Assembly (NCBI GenBank): GCA_030949945.1
Contig: JAUZRZ010000060.1
Coordinates: 28,195 to 92,194 of the forward strand
DNA from: Sulfurimonas sp.
GTDB lineage: Bacteria > Campylobacterota > Campylobacteria > Campylobacterales > Sulfurimonadaceae
Direction: 5' to 3'
DNA: 64,000 nucleotides
Both the position numbers and the translations under genes were made by a program. A model generated the notes under the pieces. The model worked only from the letters and a program-made list of their open reading frames with translations. It searched no databases and was not told the DNA's origin. This document shows, piece by piece, positions 22,866-33,112 of the stretch. The first letter of the stretch is position 1, and each line of letters starts with the position of its first letter.

Positions 22866-23044
22866 CACTCTAAAACCTGATATATCTCAGTAAAAAGAGG
22901 TAAGATTGTGCAAAACTTTTTTTGAGTCATAGCCAAAGCTACGACGATGAAAATTTTGTGCAAGATGGCTTCTCTATTTTGCTCCCGTAGGGCATTTTAG
23001 CATCTTTGCTATAATGTTGAGACATATCAGGGTTTTTAGAGGTG
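22866..23044. repeat. fold-back (MITE-like) element with imperfect ~24 bp terminal inverted repeats
   Basis: Left CAC-TCTAAAA-CCTGATATATCTCA (22866-22889) vs reverse complement of right end CACCTCTAAAAACCCTGATATGTCTCA (23018-23044). Confidence 0.6.
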
Positions 23045-23063
23045 CCCACAATAGGAATATTTT

Positions 23064-23957
23064 ATGCGCTTAGAAAAAAAAGCAACTCTTATCTCCACAT
23101 CTATTGCAGGAGTATTAGTAGTACTAAAGATGAGTGTTGCTCTTTTTAGCGGAAGCATTGCTGTACTTGCTTCTGCCATCGACTCTATGTTAGACCTTTT
23201 AGTATCTCTTTTTAACTTTTTTGCTCTCCACAATAGTGAAAAAGACCCCGATAGTAAGTTTCATTTTGGACGTAGCAAAATAGAACCACTTGCTGCCGTT
23301 ATAGAAGGTGCGGTTATCTTGTTTTCTGCTCTTTTTATCCTCTATAATGCTCTTTTAAAAATTGTACATCCCAAAGAACTCACTTATATGAATGAGAGTG
23401 TTGTAGTGATGCTTCTCTCCTTTGTTATCACTGCATTTTTAGTTCTTTTCTTGCGTTATGTCTCTAAAAAAACAAACAACTTAGTTATCCGTTCTGATGC
23501 CCTGCACTACCAAACTGACCTCTTCTCAAACGGTGCTGTCTTATTTACCTTAGCAGCTATTTCTTATACGGGAGAGCAGCTTATAGACCCTATTTTAGGA
23601 ATTGCTATCTCTTTTTATATGATTTATTCTGCAATACCTATCATAAAAGATGGAGTTTTAATGCTCCTCGATGCTGCCCTTCCACCAGAGGACATCCAAG
23701 CAATACAAACAATACTAGAGTCAGAACCTATTATTAAAAGTTATCATAATCTACAAACAAGAGAATCAGCTTCTCATGTATTTATCTCTGTACATGCAGT
23801 TTTTAATGCTAGTATCTCTTTGTTTGATGCACATATAATATCAGATAAGGTAGAGGCAAAAATAAAAGAGTATTTTAAAGATAAAAAGACCCATATGATT
23901 ATGCATATGGACCCTTATGATGATTCTGATCTTAACGAAGATAAAGAAGAGTGGTAA
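23064..23957 (+). CDS. cation diffusion facilitator family transporter
   Basis: ASAIDSMLDLLVSL, HFGRSKIEPLA, SDALHYQTDL motifs. Confidence 0.92.
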   Translation: MRLEKKATLISTSIAGVLVVLKMSVALFSGSIAVLASAIDSMLDLLVSLFNFFALHNSEKDPDSKFHFGRSKIEPLAAVIEGAVILFSALFILYNALLKIVHPKELTYMNESVVVMLLSFVITAFLVLFLRYVSKKTNNLVIRSDALHYQTDLFSNGAVLFTLAAISYTGEQLIDPILGIAISFYMIYSAIPIIKDGVLMLLDAALPPEDIQAIQTILESEPIIKSYHNLQTRESASHVFISVHAVFNASISLFDAHIISDKVEAKIKEYFKDKKTHMIMHMDPYDDSDLNEDKEEW

Positions 23958-23963
23958 GAAAAC

Positions 23964-24993
23964 CTAGCGTTTTGATTGTGGTTTTTTAATCTTTTTAGCT
24001 TTAAACTCTTTACTCGCAATATTTTCTAAAAATACAGTTGCATAAGAACCTTTTGGCAGTGTAAATGCTATGTGCATTTTGTCAAAACCTTGTGTGTACT
24101 TCATCTGTATATCTTTTGGAAATATAATTGCCGCACGACGAAGACCTTTATCATAAAGAAATCCATCATCATATTTTGCTTCTATTTCACCCGCACGAGC
24201 ACTCGAACGATAAACGCCACGACCACATAAAAGTCCAGTAGGGAGAACTTTTTTTGCCTCAAAGTCTTTTTGTTGTGGATTTTTTGGAGTAAATAGTTTT
24301 CCCTTAGAGTCTTGATATAAATCACCCTCTAAAAGCATAAATTTATTTGCATTTTCATCACGGCTAATTTGTACACGCTCAGCTAGCCATTCATTAAAAA
24401 GAGTGCTTTGATAGATAGAGATTAAAAACTTTTTGAGTTTGGCATCTTCTATGTGTAAGTCACCCTCTATCATCTTTTTTGCTTGTTCTACAGAGTCACC
24501 ATCACGACCAAAACGCTGGTAGCCAAAGTAGTTTGGAAGTCCAAGTTTTTCACTTTTTCGTGCTAATTTTTCTATTTGTCCTGCTTGAATTTGATTTACT
24601 TCAAAAAGATTAATACTAAAACGATTTCCCATTAAATCACCCATACGAATAGACTGAGAATGATCGAGTAGCACTTAATATCTTAATCTGTGGATGCTTA
24701 AATCTTTTTAACTCTTTTTCATATCTCGCTTCTATACTTATGTACTGAGTAGTCGTTGCATGTTTATCTTTAAGCCCTGCATAGCCTATCTTCTCTGCGT
24801 TTATGTTAAGGAACTCTGCAAATGTTGCTATCATATCCCATGTTGTCATCTCTACTTTTTTTATATGATAGATAGAAAAGTTTCCACTTCCTTTCCACTC
24901 AAGTCCCACTTCATCTACGATAAAATCATCTTGATTTTGCTCAAACTTAAAATGGATTGGCTCTTTTTCTTCTAGGTATATTCTTTGCATCAC
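23964..24993 (-). CDS. truD: tRNA pseudouridine(13) synthase, frameshift at ~24660
   Basis: GYAGLKDKHATTTQ, ...NYFGYQRFGRDG; ORFs 24637-24993 and 23964-24674 join as KILSATR-HSQSIRMGDLMGNRF. Confidence 0.9.
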
Positions 24994-24999
24994 TGCCCT

Positions 25000-25821
25000 T
25001 TATAGTTGTAAAAACTTTAGCTCTTTACTTGCTTTAGCTATATCTGATTTGATAGCTTTTTTTAAAGACTCTAATGAGTCAAATTTTTCATTTTCTCTGA
25101 TAAATGAGACAAACCGTATATCAGCTTTATCTTCACACACAACCTCACCATCAAGTATATGTGACTCTATCGCAAACTCTCCATCTGTAGTAACGCGATG
25201 TCCAATGAAGCTGACACTCGGATGAAAATGCTCTTCATCATCTATACGAGTTAAAGTAGTATAAACACCCTCTTTTGGTATTAAAAAACCCTCTGCCTCA
25301 ATGTTAACAGTTGCAACTAACTCTTTTTTACCAAGACCTTGACCTTTTATCACACTACCTGCGATAGTATAGTTATGCCCTAGAAACTCATTTGCACCTT
25401 TAATATCACCAAGTTTTAATTTAGCTCGTATCTTATGTGAATGTACAGAATCATTTTTATGTTTTACTTCATCAACTATAATTACCTCACCCTTAAATAT
25501 ATCGTTTAAATCTTTGTGAGAGTAGCATCTATCCTTACCAAAGTGAAAGTCATATCCAACAACTATCTTTTCTAAGTCAGGAAAACGCAGCTCAAGAAGC
25601 TTTACAAAACCTACACCATCAAGATGGCGAATTTCATCTAATTTTAGATAGACAATAGGGTAAGATGTAAATTTTTCTCTATTTTTTTGTGGAGTAAGAT
25701 TCGCATACCCTGTCTCAATAACAACAATAGTACCAGAATCATGGAGTTCTCTAAAAAGTGCCTGATGTGCAATATGCATCCCATCAAAACCACCAATTGC
25801 AATAGCTTTTATATTTCTCAT
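25000..25821 (-). CDS. ribF: bifunctional riboflavin kinase / FAD synthetase
   Basis: AIGGFDGMHIAHQAL, GYDFHFGKDR, VIKGQGLGKKELVATVNI. Confidence 0.9.
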   Translation of the reverse strand: MRNIKAIAIGGFDGMHIAHQALFRELHDSGTIVVIETGYANLTPQKNREKFTSYPIVYLKLDEIRHLDGVGFVKLLELRFPDLEKIVVGYDFHFGKDRCYSHKDLNDIFKGEVIIVDEVKHKNDSVHSHKIRAKLKLGDIKGANEFLGHNYTIAGSVIKGQGLGKKELVATVNIEAEGFLIPKEGVYTTLTRIDDEEHFHPSVSFIGHRVTTDGEFAIESHILDGEVVCEDKADIRFVSFIRENEKFDSLESLKKAIKSDIAKASKELKFLQL

Positions 25822-25901
25822 TAATGAAATTATACCTGAAAGTTTTATATTGAGAGTGAGAAGATTATTAAAAATGATTATTTTTGAAAAAAGTCTTCAA
25901 G

Positions 25902-25991
25902 TGGTGGAGAAGGAGGGATTCGAACCCTCGGTAGGATTGCTCCTACACACCCTTAGCAGGGGCGCGGATTCAACCACTCTCCCACTTCTCC
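25902..25991 (-). tRNA. tRNA-Ser (GCT), CCA encoded
   Basis: Minus strand GGAGAAG...CCCCTGCTAAGGG...GGTTCGAATCC...CTTCTCC-A-CCA; long variable arm; anticodon GCT. Confidence 0.95.
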
Positions 25992-26034
25992 GTTTGAAGA
26001 ACGAGATTATAGTCATTTTATAATAATAGTAAGC

Positions 26035-26718
26035 TTAAATTTTCTCTAAAATTCTTCTTACTACTTCAGATGGTTCTTCTGCTTGATAAATAGGGCGACC
26101 AACTACGATAAAATCAACAAGAGCCTCTGAAGCAAATGCCACATCAGCCACTCTCTTTTGGTCCCCTACATCTTCGCCAAATGGGCGAATTCCTGGTGTT
26201 AAAGTCATAAACTCTTTTGAAGTTATGTTTTTAATAGATTTAGACTCATAAGCAGAACAGACAACACCATCAAGTCCACTATCCATCGCATCTTTTGCAA
26301 ACTGATCTGCCTTAGTTGCAATATCTTTCTCATATATCGCCAAAAACTCCTCTTCACTAAAAGATGTAAGAGCCGTGACCGCTAAAACTATGGGACGAGA
26401 CTCATAACTGCTCAAACGCTCCATTACACTCTTCATAGCTCTCTTACCAGCACTTGCATGGACATTAAACATATCTACACCTAAACCCATGATAGACTCA
26501 GCTGAATCAGCCATAGTGTTTGGTATGTCATAGAGTTTAAGATCTAAAAATATTTTAAAGTCGGGATTGATTTTTTTAATCGCTTTTAGAAAATCTTCTC
26601 CATCACGGATGTAAGTACGAAGTCCCACTTTAAGCCAGACATCGTGTTCTTTAATTTTTTGGATTAAATCTAAGTTTTCTTCTTTTGTAGGTAAATCTAA
26701 GGCAACACATAATTCCAT
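26035..26718 (-). CDS. pyrF: orotidine 5'-phosphate decarboxylase
   Basis: FLDLKLYDIPNTMA motif, VVGRPIYQA. Confidence 0.95.
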   Translation of the reverse strand: MELCVALDLPTKEENLDLIQKIKEHDVWLKVGLRTYIRDGEDFLKAIKKINPDFKIFLDLKLYDIPNTMADSAESIMGLGVDMFNVHASAGKRAMKSVMERLSSYESRPIVLAVTALTSFSEEEFLAIYEKDIATKADQFAKDAMDSGLDGVVCSAYESKSIKNITSKEFMTLTPGIRPFGEDVGDQKRVADVAFASEALVDFIVVGRPIYQAEEPSEVVRRILEKI

Positions 26719-26996
26719 AATATTCTCTTTATAAGTTAATTATGAGATTATAACATTATTAATAATATCTTCTTCTTATTGGGTAACATCTTCAACTAAA
26801 CTTATACTCATTAAAAATGTATTAAGATTTTTAGCCATTTAGTATTTCCTCCAATTTTTTGATTATAGCATTAATAGCTTTAAGTTCTTCGACCTGAATG
26901 TGACTCAAAAAATACCTGGGTTTAGCTGTGACAGTTAAGTTTTTTACATTAAACTAGGTATATTTTTCAAAAAAAATGGAACACTTTAGATTATTT

Positions 26997-27015
26997 TAAT
27001 ATAATTATTATATTA
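26997..27015. promoter_or_regulatory. perfect 9-1-9 palindrome upstream of the tetR-like gene (candidate operator)
   Basis: TAATATAAT-T-ATTATATTA, 32 bp upstream of the ATG at 27047. Confidence 0.4.
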
Positions 27016-27046
27016 TGGAACTAGAATATACAAGGACTACATATTA

Positions 27047-27643
27047 ATGGCAAGAATTTCAAAAGAAGAAAAGAAGAGTAAAATTATATCGGTCGCTTTA
27101 AACCTCTTTTCAGAAAATGGTTTTTATCTTACAACTGTCCCAGATATAGCAAAAAAAGTTGGCATGAGTGTTGGAAATTTTTATAACTATTTTAGCTCAA
27201 AAGACATACTAGCTAAAGAACTTATTATGTACATATCTGAGTACTTAGGGAGTGAGATTAGAAAAATTAACGATAAAGATATTAGTACTGAAGAAAAAAT
27301 ATACGAAATTGTAAATATGTACTTTAATATGGCAGATAAACGACCTGAAATGATAGAGTATTTCTTACGTGTTTATCTCTCAAACCGTGAAGTCTTTGGT
27401 GAAGGTTGTGAGGGGATGGTATGTGTTTCTCCTTTTATAACTGAGATGATGATATTTTTTGAAGAGGGTGTGAGTTGTGGTGACCTTCATAATCAAGACT
27501 TCTTCTCTGCGTTTGGTCTTTTTATGGGCTACCTTGGCGGTATGGTCTTCCTTTTTGGAGAGAAAATACTTCCTATTTCATTAGAAGAGTATAAAAAACC
27601 TATCTCTGAGAATATATTTAATGCCCTCAAATCAAGAACCTAA
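27047..27643 (+). CDS. TetR/AcrR-family transcriptional regulator
   Basis: N-terminal HTH: ALNLFSENGFYLTTVPDIAKKVGMSVGNFYNYFSSKDILAKEL. Confidence 0.92.
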   Translation: MARISKEEKKSKIISVALNLFSENGFYLTTVPDIAKKVGMSVGNFYNYFSSKDILAKELIMYISEYLGSEIRKINDKDISTEEKIYEIVNMYFNMADKRPEMIEYFLRVYLSNREVFGEGCEGMVCVSPFITEMMIFFEEGVSCGDLHNQDFFSAFGLFMGYLGGMVFLFGEKILPISLEEYKKPISENIFNALKSRT

Positions 27644-28525
27644 ACCCAAACTCCTCTGGATTCAAGGTGTTACTTGTAATGGTAACACCCACTCTTTTTT
27701 AAATCTTCCCTACTTGGAAACGCTACTAGCTAAGTATGAGCTTTTATATCACCCTATCCTTGCATCTCTGTATAATTTTGAGACTATTATAGAGCTAAAA
27801 CTTGAGTGTGATGTTCTTATTTTTGAGGGTACTTTTGACCCCCTTTTAAAACGCCATGATGTCTTACTCAAAGATGTTTTAGAGTACTATTCAAACATAT
27901 CTCATACTATTATAGGTGCTGGTAGTTGTGCTAGTTTTGGTGGTGTTTTTAAGGCATCTGCACCAGAGCGAAATTCTGGGCTTATCTTTAACGAGTCTGA
28001 TTCATTTGGACCGCTTTTAGGACATAAGCAAAAAGTCATCAACCTCTCTGGCTGTCCTATCCATCCTGAATGGATGGGCTATACTTTGAGTATGATAGCT
28101 GACAAAAAGAGATTTTAGTTGATGAGCTTCATCGTCCCCTTGAGCTTTACAGTACACTTGCACATCATGGATGTACTAGAAATGAGTACTTTGAATGGAA
28201 GGTAGATACTAAAAACTTTGGAGAAAAAGAGGGTTGTCTGTTTTATAAACATGGTTGTAGAGCACCTATGACACACTCCTCATGTAATAAAATACTTTGG
28301 AATGATGTCAGTTCTAAAACGAGAGCAGGTACTCCATGTTTTGGATGCACTGAACCTGACTTTCCTCGCTCAAACCTCTTTAGTACAAAGACAAATATGT
28401 CTATCCCCGAAGATATACCACTTGGTGTATCTAAACGCAGCTACTTAACCTTAGCAGGGATTGCTAAAACATTTCATGTAAAAAGATTAGAGGAGAAACT
28501 CATTGATTACAAAAGAGATAATTGA
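27621..28525 (+). CDS. cytoplasmic (group 2-like) [NiFe] hydrogenase small subunit, frameshift at ~28100
   Basis: No signal peptide; WIQGVTCNGNTHSFLN, GAGSCASFGGVF, LSGCPIHPEW, then in shifted frame EILVDELHRPLELYSTLAHHGCTRNEYFEWKV...KHGCRAPMTHSSCN...PCFGCTEPDFP. Confidence 0.88.
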
Positions 28526-29803
28526 CCACATAGAGGGTGAAGCCTCTATCTACTTTGATATGAAAGATGAAAAAGTGGACTTTGCAACTGTCACATTTCC
28601 TCACTTTAGAGCTATGGAGACAATGCTTAGCGGAAAAAATGCACTTGATGCACTTGTCATTACACCTAGAGTTTGTGGCATTTGTGGGCATGCTCATCTA
28701 CTTGCCTCTGTCAGAGCCATAGAAGATGCTTATAAAAACGCAGGCAAAGAGATACCTCTTACTCAAAAAGCCCAAAAATTAAGAGAGTTTACTATAGTGA
28801 TGGAAATCATCCAAAACCATTTTAAATGGCTCTATCTCACCATCATCCCTGAGCTTGCAAAACTTACATCTTCAGAGCAACTTCAAACGCCACTCAAAGG
28901 TGCATTTGCTGCACAAATCGCTACAAAAGCACTTGCACTCTTTGGAGGTCAATGGCCCCACTCTTCGTATATGATTCCAGGAGGAGTAACAGCTGACCCT
29001 ACACATATGGAGCTTATAAAAGCAAAAAGTTTTATAGAAGAGTTGATACAGTTTTTTCAAAAAGAGAGTGCTGGAAGCTCTTTAGATAAATTTTTAGCTA
29101 TTGAGACTTGTAAGGGTTTTAAAGATTTAGATAGTGATATATCTCGACTTGAAGAGTCACTTACAGACTTAGATATGCACAAAAAAGGTTTTGCTTATGA
29201 TAGGTTTATAAGCATAGGAGAACATAGTTTTACAACTCCCTCAAAACTACTCCATACCGTAAGTCATCCTATACAATTAAAATACATCTCAACAGAAGAC
29301 TCTTTTTCTCCTCAGCAAAAATCTTATGCTAAAAATGCTCTGTATAATGACAAGTACTATGAAACAGGACCACTAGCCCGCCTAATGGCACAAAAAATCC
29401 CCTTAATCAAAAATATGCATAGACGGTTTAAAGATAGTGCTCTATACAAGAGTAATGGCAAGAGTATTTGAGATTCCCCTTTTGCTCAAGCACTCATTAG
29501 AACTACTAGAGCAGATAGAGATAGAAGAAGTTTCATGTGCTAAATGTTGATGATATATCTAGCATAACAGCACAAGGCATGGGAGTAGTTGAAGCACCTA
29601 GAGGACCTCTTGTTCATCAAGTCAGTATTGAAAAAGGTATAATAAAGGAGTATAAAATCATCACTCCAACGCAATGGAATATAGGAAGTGGGACAAAAAA
29701 CAAACCTATGCCTGCACAAAAAGCGATGCAAAATTTAAGTAAAGAAGAGGCTATCTTTGTTTTTAGAACTTTCGATGTCTGTTCTGTTTGTACAACACAC
29801 TAA
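28503..29803 (+). CDS. cytoplasmic (group 2-like) [NiFe] hydrogenase large subunit, two frameshifts (~29455-29470 and ~29535)
   Basis: RVCGICGHAH (L1) and C-terminal FDVCSVCTTH-stop (L2); intermediate segment ARVFEIPLLLKHSLELLEQIEIEEVSC in a third frame. Confidence 0.88.
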
Positions 29804-29815
29804 GGAAAAATATAA

Positions 29816-30355
29816 ATGATAATAATCGGTATTGGAAATGTACTACAAAAAGATGATGGTTTTGGTGTTTATGCCTCTACATACCTCAAACGCAACTATA
29901 GTTTTTCAAAAGAATTAGCGATAATAAACGGTGGAGTTGAGGGGATAAATCTTTATAACCATTTAGTAGAAAACGACCATGTTCTTATCTTAGATATACT
30001 CAATATTGATGATGATGCTGCCTCTATTTATGCTATTCCTGCACAAGAAATTTCTGGATACGGTATAAACAATGGTGGTGCACATGAGATAGGAATTATT
30101 CAGTGTTTAGATATGCTTGAGATGCAAGGAAATGATATACCCCAAACTATGCTTATAGGTATAGTTCCAGGTGAAGTTACCTTTGACTTTTCTCTCAGTG
30201 AGGAACTTATAAATGCCTTTGAAGATTATATATCAGTTGTAATTCAGTACTTAAATAAGCATGAAATTACAGCTACAAAAAAAGAAGAAACTATCACTCT
30301 CCAAGAGATTATTGACAGAGCAAAAGACCCCTCAGGTGTGATGAGTTTAGTTTAA
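29816..30355 (+). CDS. hydrogenase maturation protease (HyaD/HupD family)
   Basis: IIGIGNVLQKDDGFGVYA, ING(G)VEGINLY, LILDILNID, GGAHEIGI, GIVPGEV. Confidence 0.9.
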   Translation: MIIIGIGNVLQKDDGFGVYASTYLKRNYSFSKELAIINGGVEGINLYNHLVENDHVLILDILNIDDDAASIYAIPAQEISGYGINNGGAHEIGIIQCLDMLEMQGNDIPQTMLIGIVPGEVTFDFSLSEELINAFEDYISVVIQYLNKHEITATKKEETITLQEIIDRAKDPSGVMSLV

Positions 30356-31100
30356 ACCTTAACTAAACTCGTCTCCCATCCATCATAAGATGCTCCATAG
30401 TCTTCACATAACTCAATAAGTTCTAGTGTAAGCTTGTCTATCTCATAGTAAAAAGGTGTATCTATACGGTAAAAACTTAATCCTGCTACTCCCTCTTCAT
30501 TGGAAATTTCATCTTTTATCTTAAACTCTTGTTTTGTTAGTGCCGCTAAAAGTTCCTCTTTTTTCTCATCTGATACAAAGAAAAGTTTATGCTCTATTGC
30601 ACGAGGGACTTGAAGAACATCTCCTAACTCTTTGAGAGAGTCACATGCCTTATGGTTTTGTATAATCTGCCACTCTTGTGGAGTAGGATAGAGTAGTTTT
30701 TTATAGTAGTTCCACTCACTATCTTCACTATGCCCACTTGTAGTCTCATAAGTAGTATGTTCATTAAGACCAAACTCAACAAAATCTGGCCAATTATATG
30801 TAAACTCAACATAGTATAAAAATGTAATATAGCCATCAGATATAACACGTCCTACATATTTACCAATACGAAACTTGATGATAGCAGCTTCAAGTTTATC
30901 TTCCATAAAAGTATCTCAGGCTCTTCGTTTTCACTTAATAGACCAGACTCTGAAGGCTCTTTTAGTTTAGCCTTTACAAAGGCTATCGTTGGATGTGTGA
31001 AGACCAACTCATCTATATCCATAGATATACCCGCATTAAATTGTATAGAGGCAGGTTTACCCTCCAAACTTTTCATATAAAGTTCCCAGTATTCTTGCAT
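30352..31100 (-). CDS. DUF695/RraB-like domain protein, frameshift at ~30900
   Basis: MQEYWELYMKSLEGKPASIQFNAG...EPEIL joined to MEDKLEAAIIKFRIGKYVGRVISDGYITFLYYVEF...PTPQEWQIIQN. Confidence 0.65.
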
Positions 31101-31121
31101 TATAATCTCCTTTGATTCAAA

Positions 31122-31463
31122 TTATTGCATCTCTAAACTCATGAGGTACATATCTTCCCCATCGAGTACTTTCACACTTAGACTTTCGCATTTTAAACAG
31201 TAGTAACGCACTTCATCGACTTCAAAAATATTACCACACTCTTTACACTCTAGTTTTAATTTTTGCACATTTTGGACTAACTCCGCGTTTGCACACATAG
31301 TTCCCTCTTTAAATGTATCAAAGGCAACTTGTAAAAGTTGTACTTCTATGCCAGACATTACTCCGATTTTTGTTATCACTCTGTTGACTACTGTAGCCTT
31401 ATTACTCTGCGCTATCTCTTCACACTGATTTATTAATGCTTGTACGACACTGTACTCATGCAT
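31122..31463 (-). CDS. hypA: hydrogenase nickel incorporation protein
   Basis: MHEYSVVQALINQCEE; CKECGN...CLKCES zinc site. Confidence 0.95.
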   Translation of the reverse strand: MHEYSVVQALINQCEEIAQSNKATVVNRVITKIGVMSGIEVQLLQVAFDTFKEGTMCANAELVQNVQKLKLECKECGNIFEVDEVRYYCLKCESLSVKVLDGEDMYLMSLEMQ

Positions 31464-33103
31464 GCAAATTCTCCTTAGTTAATGTTATTAATCTTTTAGG
31501 TGTCTCTCTTGGACAGACCTTATGTACAAAATCATACCGAAGAGCATGAAAAGGGCTTGAGTCTTGCCAAAATTCAGGATGCATGACTGCTAACTCTTCC
31601 TCTTTTTTCTGCTCTATCATAGCTCTGTTTTCTTCAAGGTAATCCTGTTTATCCCATATAAATTCACTATCATATTTTGAGAGTGCATAATTATGTAAAT
31701 CTTCGTAATAGCTATTAGCCTTAAATACTTCATCTATCATTTTACAAGATTTTGCTCTCTTTACTGATAGGGGTAAGCATGACTCTAGCATCTCATCTGC
31801 CTGCGTTTGTCCTACTCGTTTTGGGAGTGTATAGGTATGGTACTCACTTCCACTGAGTCCTAATGTTTTATAGTGAGGATTTAAAACAACCCCCTCTTTT
31901 GCTACAACATAGTCACAAGCAAGACCCATAAAAACACCACCAGCTCCAGCATTTCTTCCAAAAGAAGCGATAGTTACAACTTCGTCTGCATAAATAATGG
32001 CTGAGACTAAATCGTTCATAGCATTTATGTTCGCCCAACCATCTTCACCTTTTTTTTGTGAATCTTCTAATATATTTAAGTGTATCCCATTGGAGAAAAA
32101 GTCCATACCCCCAACTAAAACAAGTACCTCACACTCAGTTTTGAGATACTCAACTGCATACTTTAAACGTATACATTGTGCCGTACTCATGGCACCATTA
32201 TGAAAGTTAAAACAGAGATAAGCGACACTGTCTCGCATCTCCATACTGATTTCATAAAAAGTATCATAAGATTTATCAAAAATTAGAGGAAGTCTTAGCT
32301 CTTTAACTCCCTTGAAGTTTCTCTTTAAGTACATAAGTTGCAGGAAGTTTAAAACCACCGAGTTCTTTTAAGTGGCTTATCCATACAGCCCCATCAAGAG
32401 TTCCCACACAGATAGCACCATCGCGTTTTGCAAGTATCTCTTTTACATCACCTTTTAAATTAGCTTCAAGATGTGCACCATAAAGATAACAACTCACACC
32501 CAGTATCTCATCTAAAACACCAGGAAATGAGTCTGAGAGGTGAATTTTTCCGACTATAGTTTTTGTAGTGTCCCTACTCCAATCAATTTGACGAGAAGCT
32601 TGTGTAAACTTTTCATGAATAGGATTTAAAATCTGTGGTATTTTTGTACCTGTTTGTAAATTTTTAAAAAATAGATTTAAGGCTTCAATTGAAGCTTGTG
32701 TTACCTCTTGTCTATAGAGTGAAGCCTTATATGTATCTCTTACTTTAAAATCAACTTGTGCATAAATATCGCCACCATCATACTCTTCGTTCGCTCTCAA
32801 AATCACTACACCCCACTCTTTGGTATGGCTTACAAGTGCATACTCTAAAGAGTTTGGACCACGATCACCTCTTGGACCTGGATGAAAAATATATGTTGGA
32901 TAGGAGTCATAAACAGAAGAAGGAAGATAAAACTTTAAAAATGGACATAAAATAATCTCTGGTTCAAACTCTTTAACTTCTGCTAGTATCTGCGTTTCAT
33001 TGATAGCAAAACAGACAGAGACTCTATGTTCTCTGTCTTGGAGGTAAGTATAAACTCCCTGCGTTTGTGAATTAAATGCAGTAACTAAAAGCAGTATTTT
33101 CAT
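31456..33103 (-). CDS. hypX: hydrogenase maturation factor HypX/HoxX (formyltransferase domain + enoyl-CoA hydratase domain), frameshift at ~32320
   Basis: N-ORF 32303-33103: FHPGPRGDRGPNSLEYAL...QIDWSRDT; C-ORF 31456-32358: GGMDFFSNGIHLN, SFGRNAGAGGVFMGLACDYVVAKEGVVLNPHYKTLGLSGSEYHTYTLPKRVG. Confidence 0.88.
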
Positions 33104-33112
33104 TTAATATTC

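Noticed and set aside
28503-29803. Programmed ribosomal frameshifting in the hydrogenase large subunit
   Set aside because: Breaks of the same kind occur in many unrelated genes in the window and no conserved slippery site plus structure was evident; sequencing indels are simpler.
31456-33103. Separate formyltransferase and enoyl-CoA hydratase genes
   Set aside because: Domain order, combined length (~566 aa) and out-of-frame junction match a single HypX split by an indel.
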